Below are positions 17,141 through 24,556 of a stretch of 64,000 nucleotides of DNA, piece by piece (within the stretch, counting starts at the first letter, position 1; each line of letters begins with the position of its first letter). Below the pieces are notes generated by a model. It ran no database searches. It had not been told where the DNA came from and worked only from the letters and a program-made list of their open reading frames with translations. Source of the stretch: Bin87 sp965204905 (GTDB lineage Bacteria; Chloroflexota; Dehalococcoidia; Lucifugimonadales; UBA3495); contig OZ242042.1 in the NCBI GenBank assembly GCA_965204905.1, forward strand, positions 124,001 to 188,000, in the 5' to 3' direction. A program made the position numbers and the translations under genes.

Positions 17141-17473
17141 ATGACCATCTCCCAAATCCGCCGCCGCATCAATGCCCTCAAGCGCAGGTTCGCCCCCGAG
17201 CTCGCCATCCTCAAGCTCCGCCGCATCGCCGAATCCGTCTCCGACGACTGGGACCCTTCTGACCCCCCGGAACCCTCCGAAGTCATCGGGCGCATCGCCG
17301 ATGCCGGCTTCCGCCTCCCTAGATTTATGTGGCTTCGCCGCTACCTCGATGACATCCGACGCCAGGAGGATGTTCCCGAGCCTGAATCGATCGTCCTCCA
17401 GCTGCTCCCCTGGGCCGACCACAAACGCTACCGCGCCTTACTCCTCCGGGACCTGCCGGCGCCTGCCCGCTAG
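17141..17473 (+). CDS. Hypothetical protein of the HTH cassette, 110 aa
   Basis: MTISQIRRRINALKRRFA, preceded by AAAGGAAG. The N-terminal 25 residues are strongly basic and helical; the middle is acidic with DWDPSDPPEPSE; the rest is helical (LQLLPWADHKRYRALLL). No enzyme motif. A second copy of its start survives as a relic at 10714, so the gene has been duplicated or moved. It may partner the HTH protein 85 bp upstream. Confidence 0.7.
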   Translation: MTISQIRRRINALKRRFAPELAILKLRRIAESVSDDWDPSDPPEPSEVIGRIADAGFRLPRFMWLRRYLDDIRRQEDVPEPESIVLQLLPWADHKRYRALLLRDLPAPAR

Positions 17474-17497
17474 CGTTCCGTTTTAGGTGGTATGAAC

Positions 17498-17524
17498 GTA
17501 GGGGCGACCCTTGTGGTCGCCCTG
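17498..17524. repeat. Palindromic repeat, family B
   Basis: GTAGGGGCGACCCTTGTGGTCGCCCTG-type dyad in the spacer before gcvT. Confidence 0.8.
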
Positions 17525-17676
17525 GCTATACTGGCCATGCCCTCAACCCGTCATTTCCCCAACCATCCGAAAGCCCCCGTACCGCCGCCCGGTTGCGATT
17601 GCGCGTTATAGGTGATGGCGGTATGATGTTCGGACAGCATTTTGACGTTGTCACCATTCCCGAGCGATACGAAAAT

Positions 17677-18834
17677 ATGGCGACCGATACCTCCCCCGCA
17701 GAGAATCTCCGGACCACTCTCTACGAAACCCACGTTGGGTTGGGCGCGCGGATGGTGCCCTTCGGCGGCTGGGACATGCCGGTGCAGTACCAGGGCGTCA
17801 TTGCCGAGGTGGAGGCCGTGCGCCAGCGGGCGGGCATTTTCGACGTGTCGCACATGGGCCGTCTCAACATCGGCGGGCCGAACGCGGCGGGCTTGCTGGA
17901 CATATTGCTCACCGGCTCGGCGTCGGAGTTGCGGGTGGGACGCGCCCGCTACTGTTTCATCTGCAATGACCGGGGCGGCGTCATCGACGACACCATTTTC
18001 TACCGCCTGTCGGATGACGAGTTTCTGCTGATTCCCAACGCCGGCAACCGCGAGGCCGTGGCCCTGTGGTTCGACCGGCAGCTGGCGCAGCACTTTGACG
18101 GTCGCGGAGTGCAGATAACCGACCGGACCATGGCCACGGGACTGATCGCGGTGCAGGGGCCGGCGGCGGCGGGCATCGTTGACGGATTGTGCGAGGATTT
18201 CAGCCCGGGCGCGCGCCTGGCGCGGAACCCTGGCCGCGAACCGCAACCGTCATTGCTCCGCCCGTACACCTGGGGCCGTGGACACATTGATGGCCGGCGC
18301 ATATTCATCGGTCGCACCGGCTACACGGGCGAGGACGGCTTTGAGCTGGCGGTGCAGGCGTCCGACGCCGCGCACATCTGGCAGCGGCTCACCGAGGCGG
18401 GAGCCACCCCCTGCGGTCTGGGCGCGCGGGACGTGCTCCGACTCGAGGCGGGATTGCCGTTGCACGGGCACGAACTGGCGGACGACATAACGCCCATCGA
18501 GGCCGGCTTGAGCCGGTTCGTGCGTCGGGACGGCGGGTTCAACGGGGCGGACGTGCTGGACCACCAGCGGGTGTACGGCGCTCCGCGGCAGCTGGTCGGC
18601 CTGACGATGCCCGGGCGCAGCGCGCCGAGAGCGGGCTACGACGTGCTGGCTGGCGGCGCAGTGGTGGGAACGGTCAGCAGCGGGAGCTACTCGCCAACCC
18701 TGGAGCGTTGCATCGCCATGGCGTTCGTTGACGCGGCGCATTCTGAGCCGGATCTGACGCTGCAAGTGGACATTCGCGGACGCACGGCGGACGTGACAAC
18801 GACGGAGTTGCCGTTTTACCGGCGCGCCGCATGA
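17677..18834 (+). CDS. gcvT: Aminomethyltransferase (glycine cleavage T protein)
   Basis: 385 aa from MATDTSPAEN. RTTLYETHVGLGARMVPFGGWDMPVQY is the GcvT opening; FDVSHMG (about 54-60) carries the catalytic-region Asp, and GRTGYTGEDGFEL and LRLEAGLPLHGHEL are the folate and C-terminal signatures. It transfers the aminomethyl carbon of glycine, carried on GcvH, to tetrahydrofolate. The ribosome-binding site is weak (GAGCGAT). gcvH follows 36 bp later; the P and L proteins are not in the window. Confidence 0.95.
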   Translation: MATDTSPAENLRTTLYETHVGLGARMVPFGGWDMPVQYQGVIAEVEAVRQRAGIFDVSHMGRLNIGGPNAAGLLDILLTGSASELRVGRARYCFICNDRGGVIDDTIFYRLSDDEFLLIPNAGNREAVALWFDRQLAQHFDGRGVQITDRTMATGLIAVQGPAAAGIVDGLCEDFSPGARLARNPGREPQPSLLRPYTWGRGHIDGRRIFIGRTGYTGEDGFELAVQASDAAHIWQRLTEAGATPCGLGARDVLRLEAGLPLHGHELADDITPIEAGLSRFVRRDGGFNGADVLDHQRVYGAPRQLVGLTMPGRSAPRAGYDVLAGGAVVGTVSSGSYSPTLERCIAMAFVDAAHSEPDLTLQVDIRGRTADVTTTELPFYRRAA

Positions 18835-18870
18835 GAATACGGCAGGGACCGACATGGAGGTTTTAGCAAG

Positions 18871-19257
18871 GTGAATCCGGACGACCGCAAATATACCCGT
18901 GAGCACGAATGGGTTGTGTCTGAAGCCGGCGGTGGCGCCGCGCTGGTTGGCATCACGCACTACGCGCAGGATCAGCTGGGCGACGTGGTGTACGTGGAGT
19001 TGCCGGCCGTGGGCGACGCCGTGGGCTATCTCGCCAAGATGGGCGAGATCGAATCGGTGAAGGCCGTATCCGACCTGTATTCGCCGATCAGCGGCGAGGT
19101 TACCGAGGTGAACGGCCGGCTGGCTCAGGAACCGGAACTGGTGAACAACGACCCGTTCGGAGACGGCTGGATGCTCCGAGTGAACATGAGCGACCCCGCC
19201 GAACTGGACGCCCTGCTGGACGCCGCCTCCTACGAGGAATACATCGGCCAGTTGTAA
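18871..19257 (+). CDS. gcvH: Glycine cleavage system H protein
   Basis: 128 aa with a GTG start and GGAGG upstream. The lipoyl-attachment lysine is K64 in GEIESVKAVSD, within the GEVTEVN beta-hairpin fold typical of GcvH. It shuttles the methylamine group between the P, T and L proteins. It is the last gene of the gcvT-gcvH unit, which ends at the terminator at 19289. Confidence 0.96.
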   Translation: MNPDDRKYTREHEWVVSEAGGGAALVGITHYAQDQLGDVVYVELPAVGDAVGYLAKMGEIESVKAVSDLYSPISGEVTEVNGRLAQEPELVNNDPFGDGWMLRVNMSDPAELDALLDAASYEEYIGQL

Positions 19258-19288
19258 CTTGGAAAACCCAACCGGACTCCGGCTCACG

Positions 19289-19319
19289 CAGGGCAGCTTT
19301 CATGGCTGCCCTTATTTTT
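19289..19319 (+). terminator. Intrinsic terminator after gcvH
   Basis: GGGCAGC (19291-19297) pairs with GCTGCCC (19305-19311), 7-nt loop, followed by TTATTTTT. Confidence 0.9.
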
Positions 19320-19331
19320 AGCGTTGCGGCA

Positions 19332-19360
19332 TTGCCAGGATCGCCCCCGAGTGATATATT
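19332..19360 (+). promoter_or_regulatory. Sigma70-type promoter for the UspA gene
   Basis: TTGCCA (5 of 6), 17-bp spacer, TATATT (5 of 6), in an AT-rich stretch just after the gcvH terminator. The predicted start site gives a leader of about 90 nt. Confidence 0.7.
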
Positions 19361-19454
19361 ATCTCTATAAACAATAATCAATATCCATAAATGGAATGTA
19401 CTGGATTTCACAAACTCGGAATCGCAACCAATCCCATATCAAGGAGGTGCCGCC

Positions 19455-20456
19455 ATGGCGCTATACGACAACATCATCGTTCCGCTGGACGGGTCCGAAC
19501 TATCATCCCATGCCCTGGCCCCGGCCTGTCTGATGGCCGGTATCAGCGGAGCCGCTCTGACCCTGGCGCGAGCCTATGACGGCATTCCGGTGTGGCACGC
19601 CGACGCGGAACATGGCCGCTTCAGCAGCGCGATGGCCCTGGCCGAGCACGACCGGATCACCGCGTTCCTGACGGCGGAAAAGGGCCGTCTGGAAAGAATG
19701 GGCGTAACCGCGCCTGTCCACATCGCAGCTCAGGAAGGGCCGGCCGACGAGTTTATCGTTGACCTGGGCAATCGGCATCCGGGCGCGCTCATCGTGATGT
19801 CAACCCACGGCCGGGGCGGGTTCTCTCGCCTGGTGATGGGCAGCGTAACCAGCCGGGTGGTTCGCAGCGTCGGCAACCCGGCGCTGGTGGTACGCGGTTG
19901 GGGAAAGGGTGGCACGGCGGTTGGCAAGTCGCTGGACAACATAATCGTGCCGCTGGACGGCTCCGCCTTCGCTGAGCGCTCGCTGCCCCACGCCGGAGAA
20001 CTGGCGCGGGCCTGCGGCGCGCAGCTCATCCTGATGCGGAGCACCCACGACGCGGACTACTTCCGCGCGCATACGCAATGGAGTCGGTTGGACGGCGAAG
20101 GCGGGTTCCATTTCGGCGGCCCGGCGGAAATGGCGTCCAGCCTGGCGGCGCTGTCGCGGGAATACCTGTGGCGCAAGGCCGAAGAGATGGAAGCGCAGTT
20201 CGGGCTGTCCGACGTCGAGGCCGTGAACTCCCGGGCGAATCCGGCGGACGCGGTGGTCGAACTGGCGGAACGGTCAAGGAACGCGATGGTCGTGATGGCG
20301 ACGCGCGGACGCCGGGGAGTGGAACGCGCGCTGCTGGGCAGCGTGGCCGACCAGGTGGTGCGCCATTCGCCGGCTCCGACGCTGCTGGTGCGCGGGCCGA
20401 TGCCCGTCCGGGACGTAGCAGGCGAACGTCGGGAAAAGGAGATGGCGTCAGTGTAG
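19455..20456 (+). CDS. Tandem universal stress protein (UspA family)
   Basis: 333 aa made of two UspA domains. Each begins with the same strand (NIIVPLDGSELS near residue 6, NIIVPLDGSAFA near 161) and ends with the ATP-binding loop: STHGRGGFSRLVMGSVTSRVV and ATRGRRGVERALLGSVADQVV, both G-x2-G-x9-GS. So both halves are predicted to bind ATP and the protein can form an internal pseudo-dimer. AAGGAGGTGCC before the ATG is a near-perfect ribosome-binding site, with its own promoter upstream. Likely a cytoplasmic stress factor; partner unknown. Confidence 0.95.
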   Translation: MALYDNIIVPLDGSELSSHALAPACLMAGISGAALTLARAYDGIPVWHADAEHGRFSSAMALAEHDRITAFLTAEKGRLERMGVTAPVHIAAQEGPADEFIVDLGNRHPGALIVMSTHGRGGFSRLVMGSVTSRVVRSVGNPALVVRGWGKGGTAVGKSLDNIIVPLDGSAFAERSLPHAGELARACGAQLILMRSTHDADYFRAHTQWSRLDGEGGFHFGGPAEMASSLAALSREYLWRKAEEMEAQFGLSDVEAVNSRANPADAVVELAERSRNAMVVMATRGRRGVERALLGSVADQVVRHSPAPTLLVRGPMPVRDVAGERREKEMASV

Positions 20457-20477
20457 GGCAGTTGGCCGCGCCGATAG

Positions 20478-20504
20478 GTAAGGGCGGGTTTCAAACCCGC
20501 CCCC
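20478..20504. repeat. Palindromic repeat, family A
   Basis: GGGCGGGTTTCAAACCCGCCC core, in a composite with a family C copy 9 bp downstream, between the convergent UspA and flavin monooxygenase genes. Could serve as a two-way terminator. Confidence 0.85.
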
Positions 20505-20512
20505 ATTATGTG

Positions 20513-20540
20513 CTGGATTCCGGCTTTCGCCGGAATGACG
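20513..20540. repeat. Palindromic repeat, family C variant
   Basis: CTGGATTCCGGCTTTCGCCGGAATGACG-type dyad; arm changes are compensated (CCCGC to CCGGC on both sides). Confidence 0.85.
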
Positions 20541-20556
20541 ATTGAAAGGTTGATGC

Positions 20557-21690
20557 CTACCACTTCTGGATGACAGGCAGGACTTCCTTGCCGAAAAGCC
20601 CAATGTTTTTCATGGTAGCCTCGTGGCCCATGCGAGATTCCTGTCCGTAGAACACCAGGTGGTCCATGCCCAGGCGTTTGTGGAGGTATTCCAGCTTTTC
20701 CAGCACGGTGTCGGGAGTGCCGCAGACGATGTGGTAGTTTTCCTTGAGTTCCTCGAAGGTTTGCAGGTTGAGGGGTTTGAGGCCGGAACGCCGGGCGGCG
20801 ATAGCGGCGCCGGCCGCGGAACGATAGCCAACGGGCGCCATGTACTCGCGCGGGCCGCGGACGGTCGGCCCCATGCGCCAGATGAAGTGCTTGGCCTGCT
20901 CGTCCGCCTCTTCCTGCGTGTCGCCCACGTAGCAGCACAGCAGGTAGCCGAAGTTGTCCGGCACGGCCTCGCGTCCGGCGGCGTTGGCGGCCTGCGTGTA
21001 CATGCCGAAGAGTTCCTCGGTCACGTCCAGGTCGGTCAGGAAGGCGACGTAGGTGTAGCCGTGGCTCCCGGACCACTCGGCGGTCTCGGGCGACGACGTG
21101 CCCGGCACCCAGATGGGCGGGTGCGGCTGCTGGATGGGAACCATCCACGGGTTGACGACGCGGAAGTTGTAGTGTTTGCCCTCCCAGCGGAAGGGTCCCG
21201 GAGTGGTCCACGTCTTCATGATCAAGTCGTGGCACTCCTCGAAGCGCTCGCGGTTGGCCACCGGGTTGTTGTTCGTGGATACGGTTTCCACGCCTGTGCC
21301 GCGCACGAATCCGGAAATCAGCCGTCCGCCGGATATGACGTCGATCATGGCCAGCTCTTCAGCCAGCCGGACCGGGTTGTCATGAATGGGCAGGATGTTG
21401 CCCAGCAGCAGGATTTTGGCTTGGTGGGTGATGCGCGCAAGGACGGCGGCAGACAGGTTGGTCGCCGCGTTCATGCAGGACGGCGTGTTGTGGTGCTCGT
21501 TGAGCATGATGCCGTCGAACCCCAGCTCGTCGGCATACACGCACTCGTCGAAGTACCGCTTGAAGAGGCCGTTGGCCGTGTTGGGATTGAACCAGGTGTT
21601 GGGGAAGGTGAGCCGGAGAGACGGGTACTTATCGCCCTCTTCGTCGGGGTATTCGTGGTACGGAAACTCGGAGAAGTAGTAGCTCTTCAC
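20557..21690 (-). CDS. LLM class flavin-dependent oxidoreductase
   Basis: 377 aa. A GTG start is supported by GGAGG 10 nt upstream; a longer upstream frame is unrelated sequence. FDGIMLNEHHNT (about residues 45-56), ILLLGNILPIHDNPVRLAEELAMID and GGRLISGFVRGTG are the luciferase-like TIM-barrel landmarks for FMN or F420-bound enzymes. QPHPPIWVPG is typical of the subgroup. Probably a cytoplasmic monooxygenase or hydride-transfer enzyme for an unknown organic substrate; many SAR202 genomes have large sets of these. A fourth relative at 63.3 kb shares the same AEHH pattern. Confidence 0.92.
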   Translation of the reverse strand: MKSYYFSEFPYHEYPDEEGDKYPSLRLTFPNTWFNPNTANGLFKRYFDECVYADELGFDGIMLNEHHNTPSCMNAATNLSAAVLARITHQAKILLLGNILPIHDNPVRLAEELAMIDVISGGRLISGFVRGTGVETVSTNNNPVANRERFEECHDLIMKTWTTPGPFRWEGKHYNFRVVNPWMVPIQQPHPPIWVPGTSSPETAEWSGSHGYTYVAFLTDLDVTEELFGMYTQAANAAGREAVPDNFGYLLCCYVGDTQEEADEQAKHFIWRMGPTVRGPREYMAPVGYRSAAGAAIAARRSGLKPLNLQTFEELKENYHIVCGTPDTVLEKLEYLHKRLGMDHLVFYGQESRMGHEATMKNIGLFGKEVLPVIQKW

Positions 21691-21805
21691 GGGGAGGTGA
21701 CCTCCGGGGTGATAGTAGTAAAGGCGGCCTATGATAGCATAGGGGAGTGGCGCTGAAAGGAACTGCCATCTCTCCGCCGAAATGCAGAAATGATTGAGTA
21801 CACCC

Positions 21806-22498
21806 ATGACCACCATCAACAACATCGAAGACTTGGTGAGGGTTCTGGATGAGAACCCCGAATGGGCTGAGGCGCTGCGGACGCGGCTGCTGACACGGGA
21901 GCTGCTGGAACTGCCGCAAACCGTCGCTGGGATGGCGGAGACGGTTGCCGAACTGTCCAACGAAGTCAAGACTGTCTCAGCCGCGGTCAAAGAGTTGACC
22001 AACACGGTTAACGAGCTGGCCAATGATCTCAGGGCTACTAACAGGCGTCTTGACCGGTTGCAGGACGATGTAGGATGGCTGAAGGGCCGCATCATCTACG
22101 ACATAGTTCGTAACGATGCCGCGCTGATTGCCGGTGACATGGGCTTTACGCTGGAGCGAACCTTGGTTAGTGCAGACTTAAGGCGGCTGACGGAACGGCA
22201 CGATGTTTCCGACCTGCCCCGCGGCGACGTGCGTAGCTTCCACCGGGCCGACCTGGTGATGCAGGTTGCCGACGAGGAAGGCGCTCAACACTACATTGCC
22301 GTGGAGGCATCGTTCACGGTGAACGGGCGCGACTCCAGCCGCGCGCTGCGCAACGCCGAACTGCTGACCCGATTCACCGGCCTGCCGTCAACAAGCGCGG
22401 TGGCCGGCGTGCGGTACGACTGGGAATTGAAAGACTCGGTGGAATCGGAGCAACTGTACTGGTACGAAATCCCGTCGGAGGAATTGGAGGCGGAGTAG
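21806..22498 (+). CDS. Coiled-coil protein with C-terminal PD-(D/E)XK-like domain
   Basis: 230 aa. Residues 30-95 are long heptads (VAGMAETVAELSNEVKTVSA, TNTVNELANDLRATNRRLDR). The C-terminal part has DLVMQVAD...IAVEASFTVN, with Asp and Glu spaced as in nuclease-fold proteins, but the usual Lys is Ser (VEAS), then RALRNAELLTRFTG. Similar coiled-coil/nuclease-fold proteins are common in Chloroflexota and Cyanobacteria with no known function. The last strand YDWELKDS is also typical. Activity is doubtful because the catalytic Lys is not in its usual place. Confidence 0.75.
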   Translation: MTTINNIEDLVRVLDENPEWAEALRTRLLTRELLELPQTVAGMAETVAELSNEVKTVSAAVKELTNTVNELANDLRATNRRLDRLQDDVGWLKGRIIYDIVRNDAALIAGDMGFTLERTLVSADLRRLTERHDVSDLPRGDVRSFHRADLVMQVADEEGAQHYIAVEASFTVNGRDSSRALRNAELLTRFTGLPSTSAVAGVRYDWELKDSVESEQLYWYEIPSEELEAE

Positions 22499-22541
22499 TT
22501 GCCGTACAAGGTGCGGGGAACAAGGTCGCACGAAATTGTCG

Positions 22542-23489
22542 CTATACGGTGATCTTGGCGGCGATTTTCTCAAATATTTTTGGACCAATGCCGGGAACAG
22601 CTATCAAACCATCCTCGCTTTGAAAAAGTCCATTTTCCTCACGATGATCGACTATCCTTTGGGCAAGTTTTTGGCCAATGCCCGGTAATTTGACTCGTGC
22701 TAACTCGGTGGCCGTGGCGATGTTGATGTTGATACTCGGGCAATCGGCATCAAAAAGCGCATAATTTCCGAGCGCTTCTGCGACCCTAGTTGATGGTGAC
22801 GTATCTGCCTCTACGTGGGTAAGTCCGTCGAAATTTGCTTCTGGCTCTCTGATCTCCAGCTCGACCTGATTCCAAATCATGTGACTGTTCTGGCAACCGA
22901 CGGGCTCAATGGGGCGCTCGTAAAGCAAGAACTCGGGAATGGGCAGGGGATCCACGAAATTTAGGTTTTCTCTCGGTTCGTCTTTCACCCGCTCTCTGAG
23001 TTCCATAAGCAAACGACCCAAAGCATTGGTGCCGACTAGCGTTTCACCGTCAATTGGTTTGGCTCCCCAAAAATCATCGCGGCGCGAGTGTTCAACAATG
23101 GGCGTGTCACCAGTTTCCAGCAACAACTCACTGAATTTGTCCCAATTTTGCGCCAGCTTCACCTGTAGGCACCAGCGCATGATCTTGACGCGAACCGCGT
23201 CCCAATCAGGGCGCGAGATATGACGATATGGCTTGCCTTTCATTTTGGCGGTCATCGGGCTTTTCTGGGTGATGATTTCTCGCTGGAGGTCAGGCAGGTG
23301 AGGAAAACGGCAAGCTTGGTACAGTGCTTCGGACGTGCGAATATCCACTCCGTTGACTACCAGCGGAAATCCACCAGCCATATTAGACAGGCCGCCGTGC
23401 TTTTCACGGGTTTTGAGGAAGACGGCGGAGTCGGAGCGAAAATATTTTCGCACCTGGTCATTGCTTGTGGCGTGAGCTGTGGTAGTCAT
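22542..23489 (-). CDS. NADAR domain protein with C-terminal helix-hairpin-helix
   Basis: 315 aa from ATG 23489 (a GTG three codons earlier overlaps the upstream stop region). Residues about 15-170 form a NADAR (YbiA/DUF1768) domain: GGLSNMAGGFP, SEALYQACRFP, DDFWG and GTNALGRLLMELR are its conserved blocks. Residues about 250-315 contain two helix-hairpin-helix motifs, VKLPGIGQKLAQRIV and LIAVPGIGPKIFEKI, like ComEA, which bind DNA. NADAR enzymes cleave N-glycosidic bonds and some remove ADP-ribose from guanine in nucleic acid. Joined to HhH, a DNA substrate is the natural inference. It starts directly after the phosphoribosyltransferase-like gene, so the two are co-transcribed. Sequence is AT-richer than the surroundings. 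Confidence 0.88.
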   Translation of the reverse strand: MTTTAHATSNDQVRKYFRSDSAVFLKTREKHGGLSNMAGGFPLVVNGVDIRTSEALYQACRFPHLPDLQREIITQKSPMTAKMKGKPYRHISRPDWDAVRVKIMRWCLQVKLAQNWDKFSELLLETGDTPIVEHSRRDDFWGAKPIDGETLVGTNALGRLLMELRERVKDEPRENLNFVDPLPIPEFLLYERPIEPVGCQNSHMIWNQVELEIREPEANFDGLTHVEADTSPSTRVAEALGNYALFDADCPSININIATATELARVKLPGIGQKLAQRIVDHREENGLFQSEDGLIAVPGIGPKIFEKIAAKITV

Positions 23490-23498
23490 AATGGACAC

Positions 23499-24481
23499 CT
23501 ATGGGTTGTAGGTTTTGCGTGGGAACAGTGGATACCACCTGCCGAGAGGGTGGTTTGAACCGTATGACGGGTCGCCGTACCATAGAGCCAATGGAGAGTT
23601 GTTAGGGCAGTTCCTGTAGGTCAAGAACAATGAGCCAAAACCGGGATTGAAGCTGTAAAAACCAAGAGGCTTCAGGATGGGGCTAGGGTTGTTGGCGAAA
23701 CCCTGTATTTGGAAACCAGCGTTCAGGAATTCCTGCTCGAGTAACTGTCTGCCTTGCTCGGTAGCAAAAGGGTACATTGCTTCGGCACTGGGCTGGCGAG
23801 GCTCGAAGCCGTAATCGTTATAAACTCCCGCGGTTGGCCAGAGTACTCCAGACCCGTTGCGAAAATACTTTCGATTTTCGAAACTGTAGAATCGCCAGAA
23901 CTTCAGGTCAATTTCTTTACCAAGTTGGTCTGCAATCTGTGAAACCCGTATTTGGCACCAATGCTCACCGCAGGGTGGCTAGCAAAGACACAAATGTACA
24001 CCGTAGCTTTCTCAGGTGCTTGAGGCATCCAATTTCCCAAATCGCGGATGATTCGATTCCCAGTAAAGAGAGCATCGTCAAGATAGATGGAGGTATTGCC
24101 ATTGGCGACAGTTTGGTCAATATCCAAGCCGCACTCGAAATGCAACACCCCGCCAAACAGGCTTCTAATCACAGCTTGACTTTCGCCGTTTTGCTGGATG
24201 TTCAAAATTTGGGCGCGTTGCCAAAACGAGCATACAGATTGAGTAGAGAGATTAGGCGGATGATGTACCAAAGTCTGAAGCAGGCTGACAATCTTGTCCT
24301 TTGAGCAATAAGTGCGTTGGAAAATGTGGTTTAACTCGCGCAGCATCAGAACCTGCACATCATCGCCGAATTGCCTGATCCAACGATCAACGTGATCAGG
24401 TGTGAGCTCGGCGATTTCACCGACCCGGTAATCCTTGATGGTGTTGGCGATGGAGGCCAACAGGTTTTCGCGCTCTGTCAT
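23499..24481 (-). CDS. Phosphoribosyltransferase-like protein, frameshifted
   Basis: Two frames form one gene. From ATG 24481 the first reads MTERENLLAS and includes SIYLDDALFTGNRIIRDL (residues 131-148), the DD-x3-TG PRPP-binding loop of phosphoribosyltransferases. It stops at 23903, but from about 23942 the next frame reads without a break QIADQLGKEIDLKFWRFYS and on through MYPFATEQGRQ to a stop at 23499. One missing base near 23940 (in TGCAATCTGTGAAACCC) would restore a 327-aa protein. The layout (WIRQFGDDVQVLMLREL start, then PRPP loop) resembles PRTase-like effectors predicted in bacterial conflict systems. It lies between the radical-SAM and NADAR genes on the same strand. Confidence 0.75.
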
Positions 24482-24508
24482 CGGGTAGTACTTGTCAAAG
24501 TTGCTGCC

Positions 24509-24537
24509 ACGATAGCATGACGATGCTCACATCGCAA
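24509..24537 (-). promoter_or_regulatory. Possible promoter of the phosphoribosyltransferase-NADAR pair
   Basis: Minus strand TTGCGA, 17-bp spacer, TATCGT (4 of 6 each), within the 75-bp spacer after the radical-SAM gene. Weak but the spacing is ideal. Confidence 0.35.
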
Positions 24538-24556
24538 CATTTGTTCAAATTTTATA

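Noticed and set aside
16513..17473. Prophage remnant
   Set aside because: The HTH resembles a terminase small subunit, but no large terminase, portal, capsid or integrase is present.
17474..17676. Glycine riboswitch upstream of gcvT
   Set aside because: Position is right but I see no conserved glycine-aptamer core; the gap is mostly a family B repeat.
23938..23950. Programmed -1 frameshift in the PRTase-like gene
   Set aside because: The codons at the break (GGG TTT CAC) do not place an X XXY YYZ heptamer in the zero frame; a lost base is simpler.
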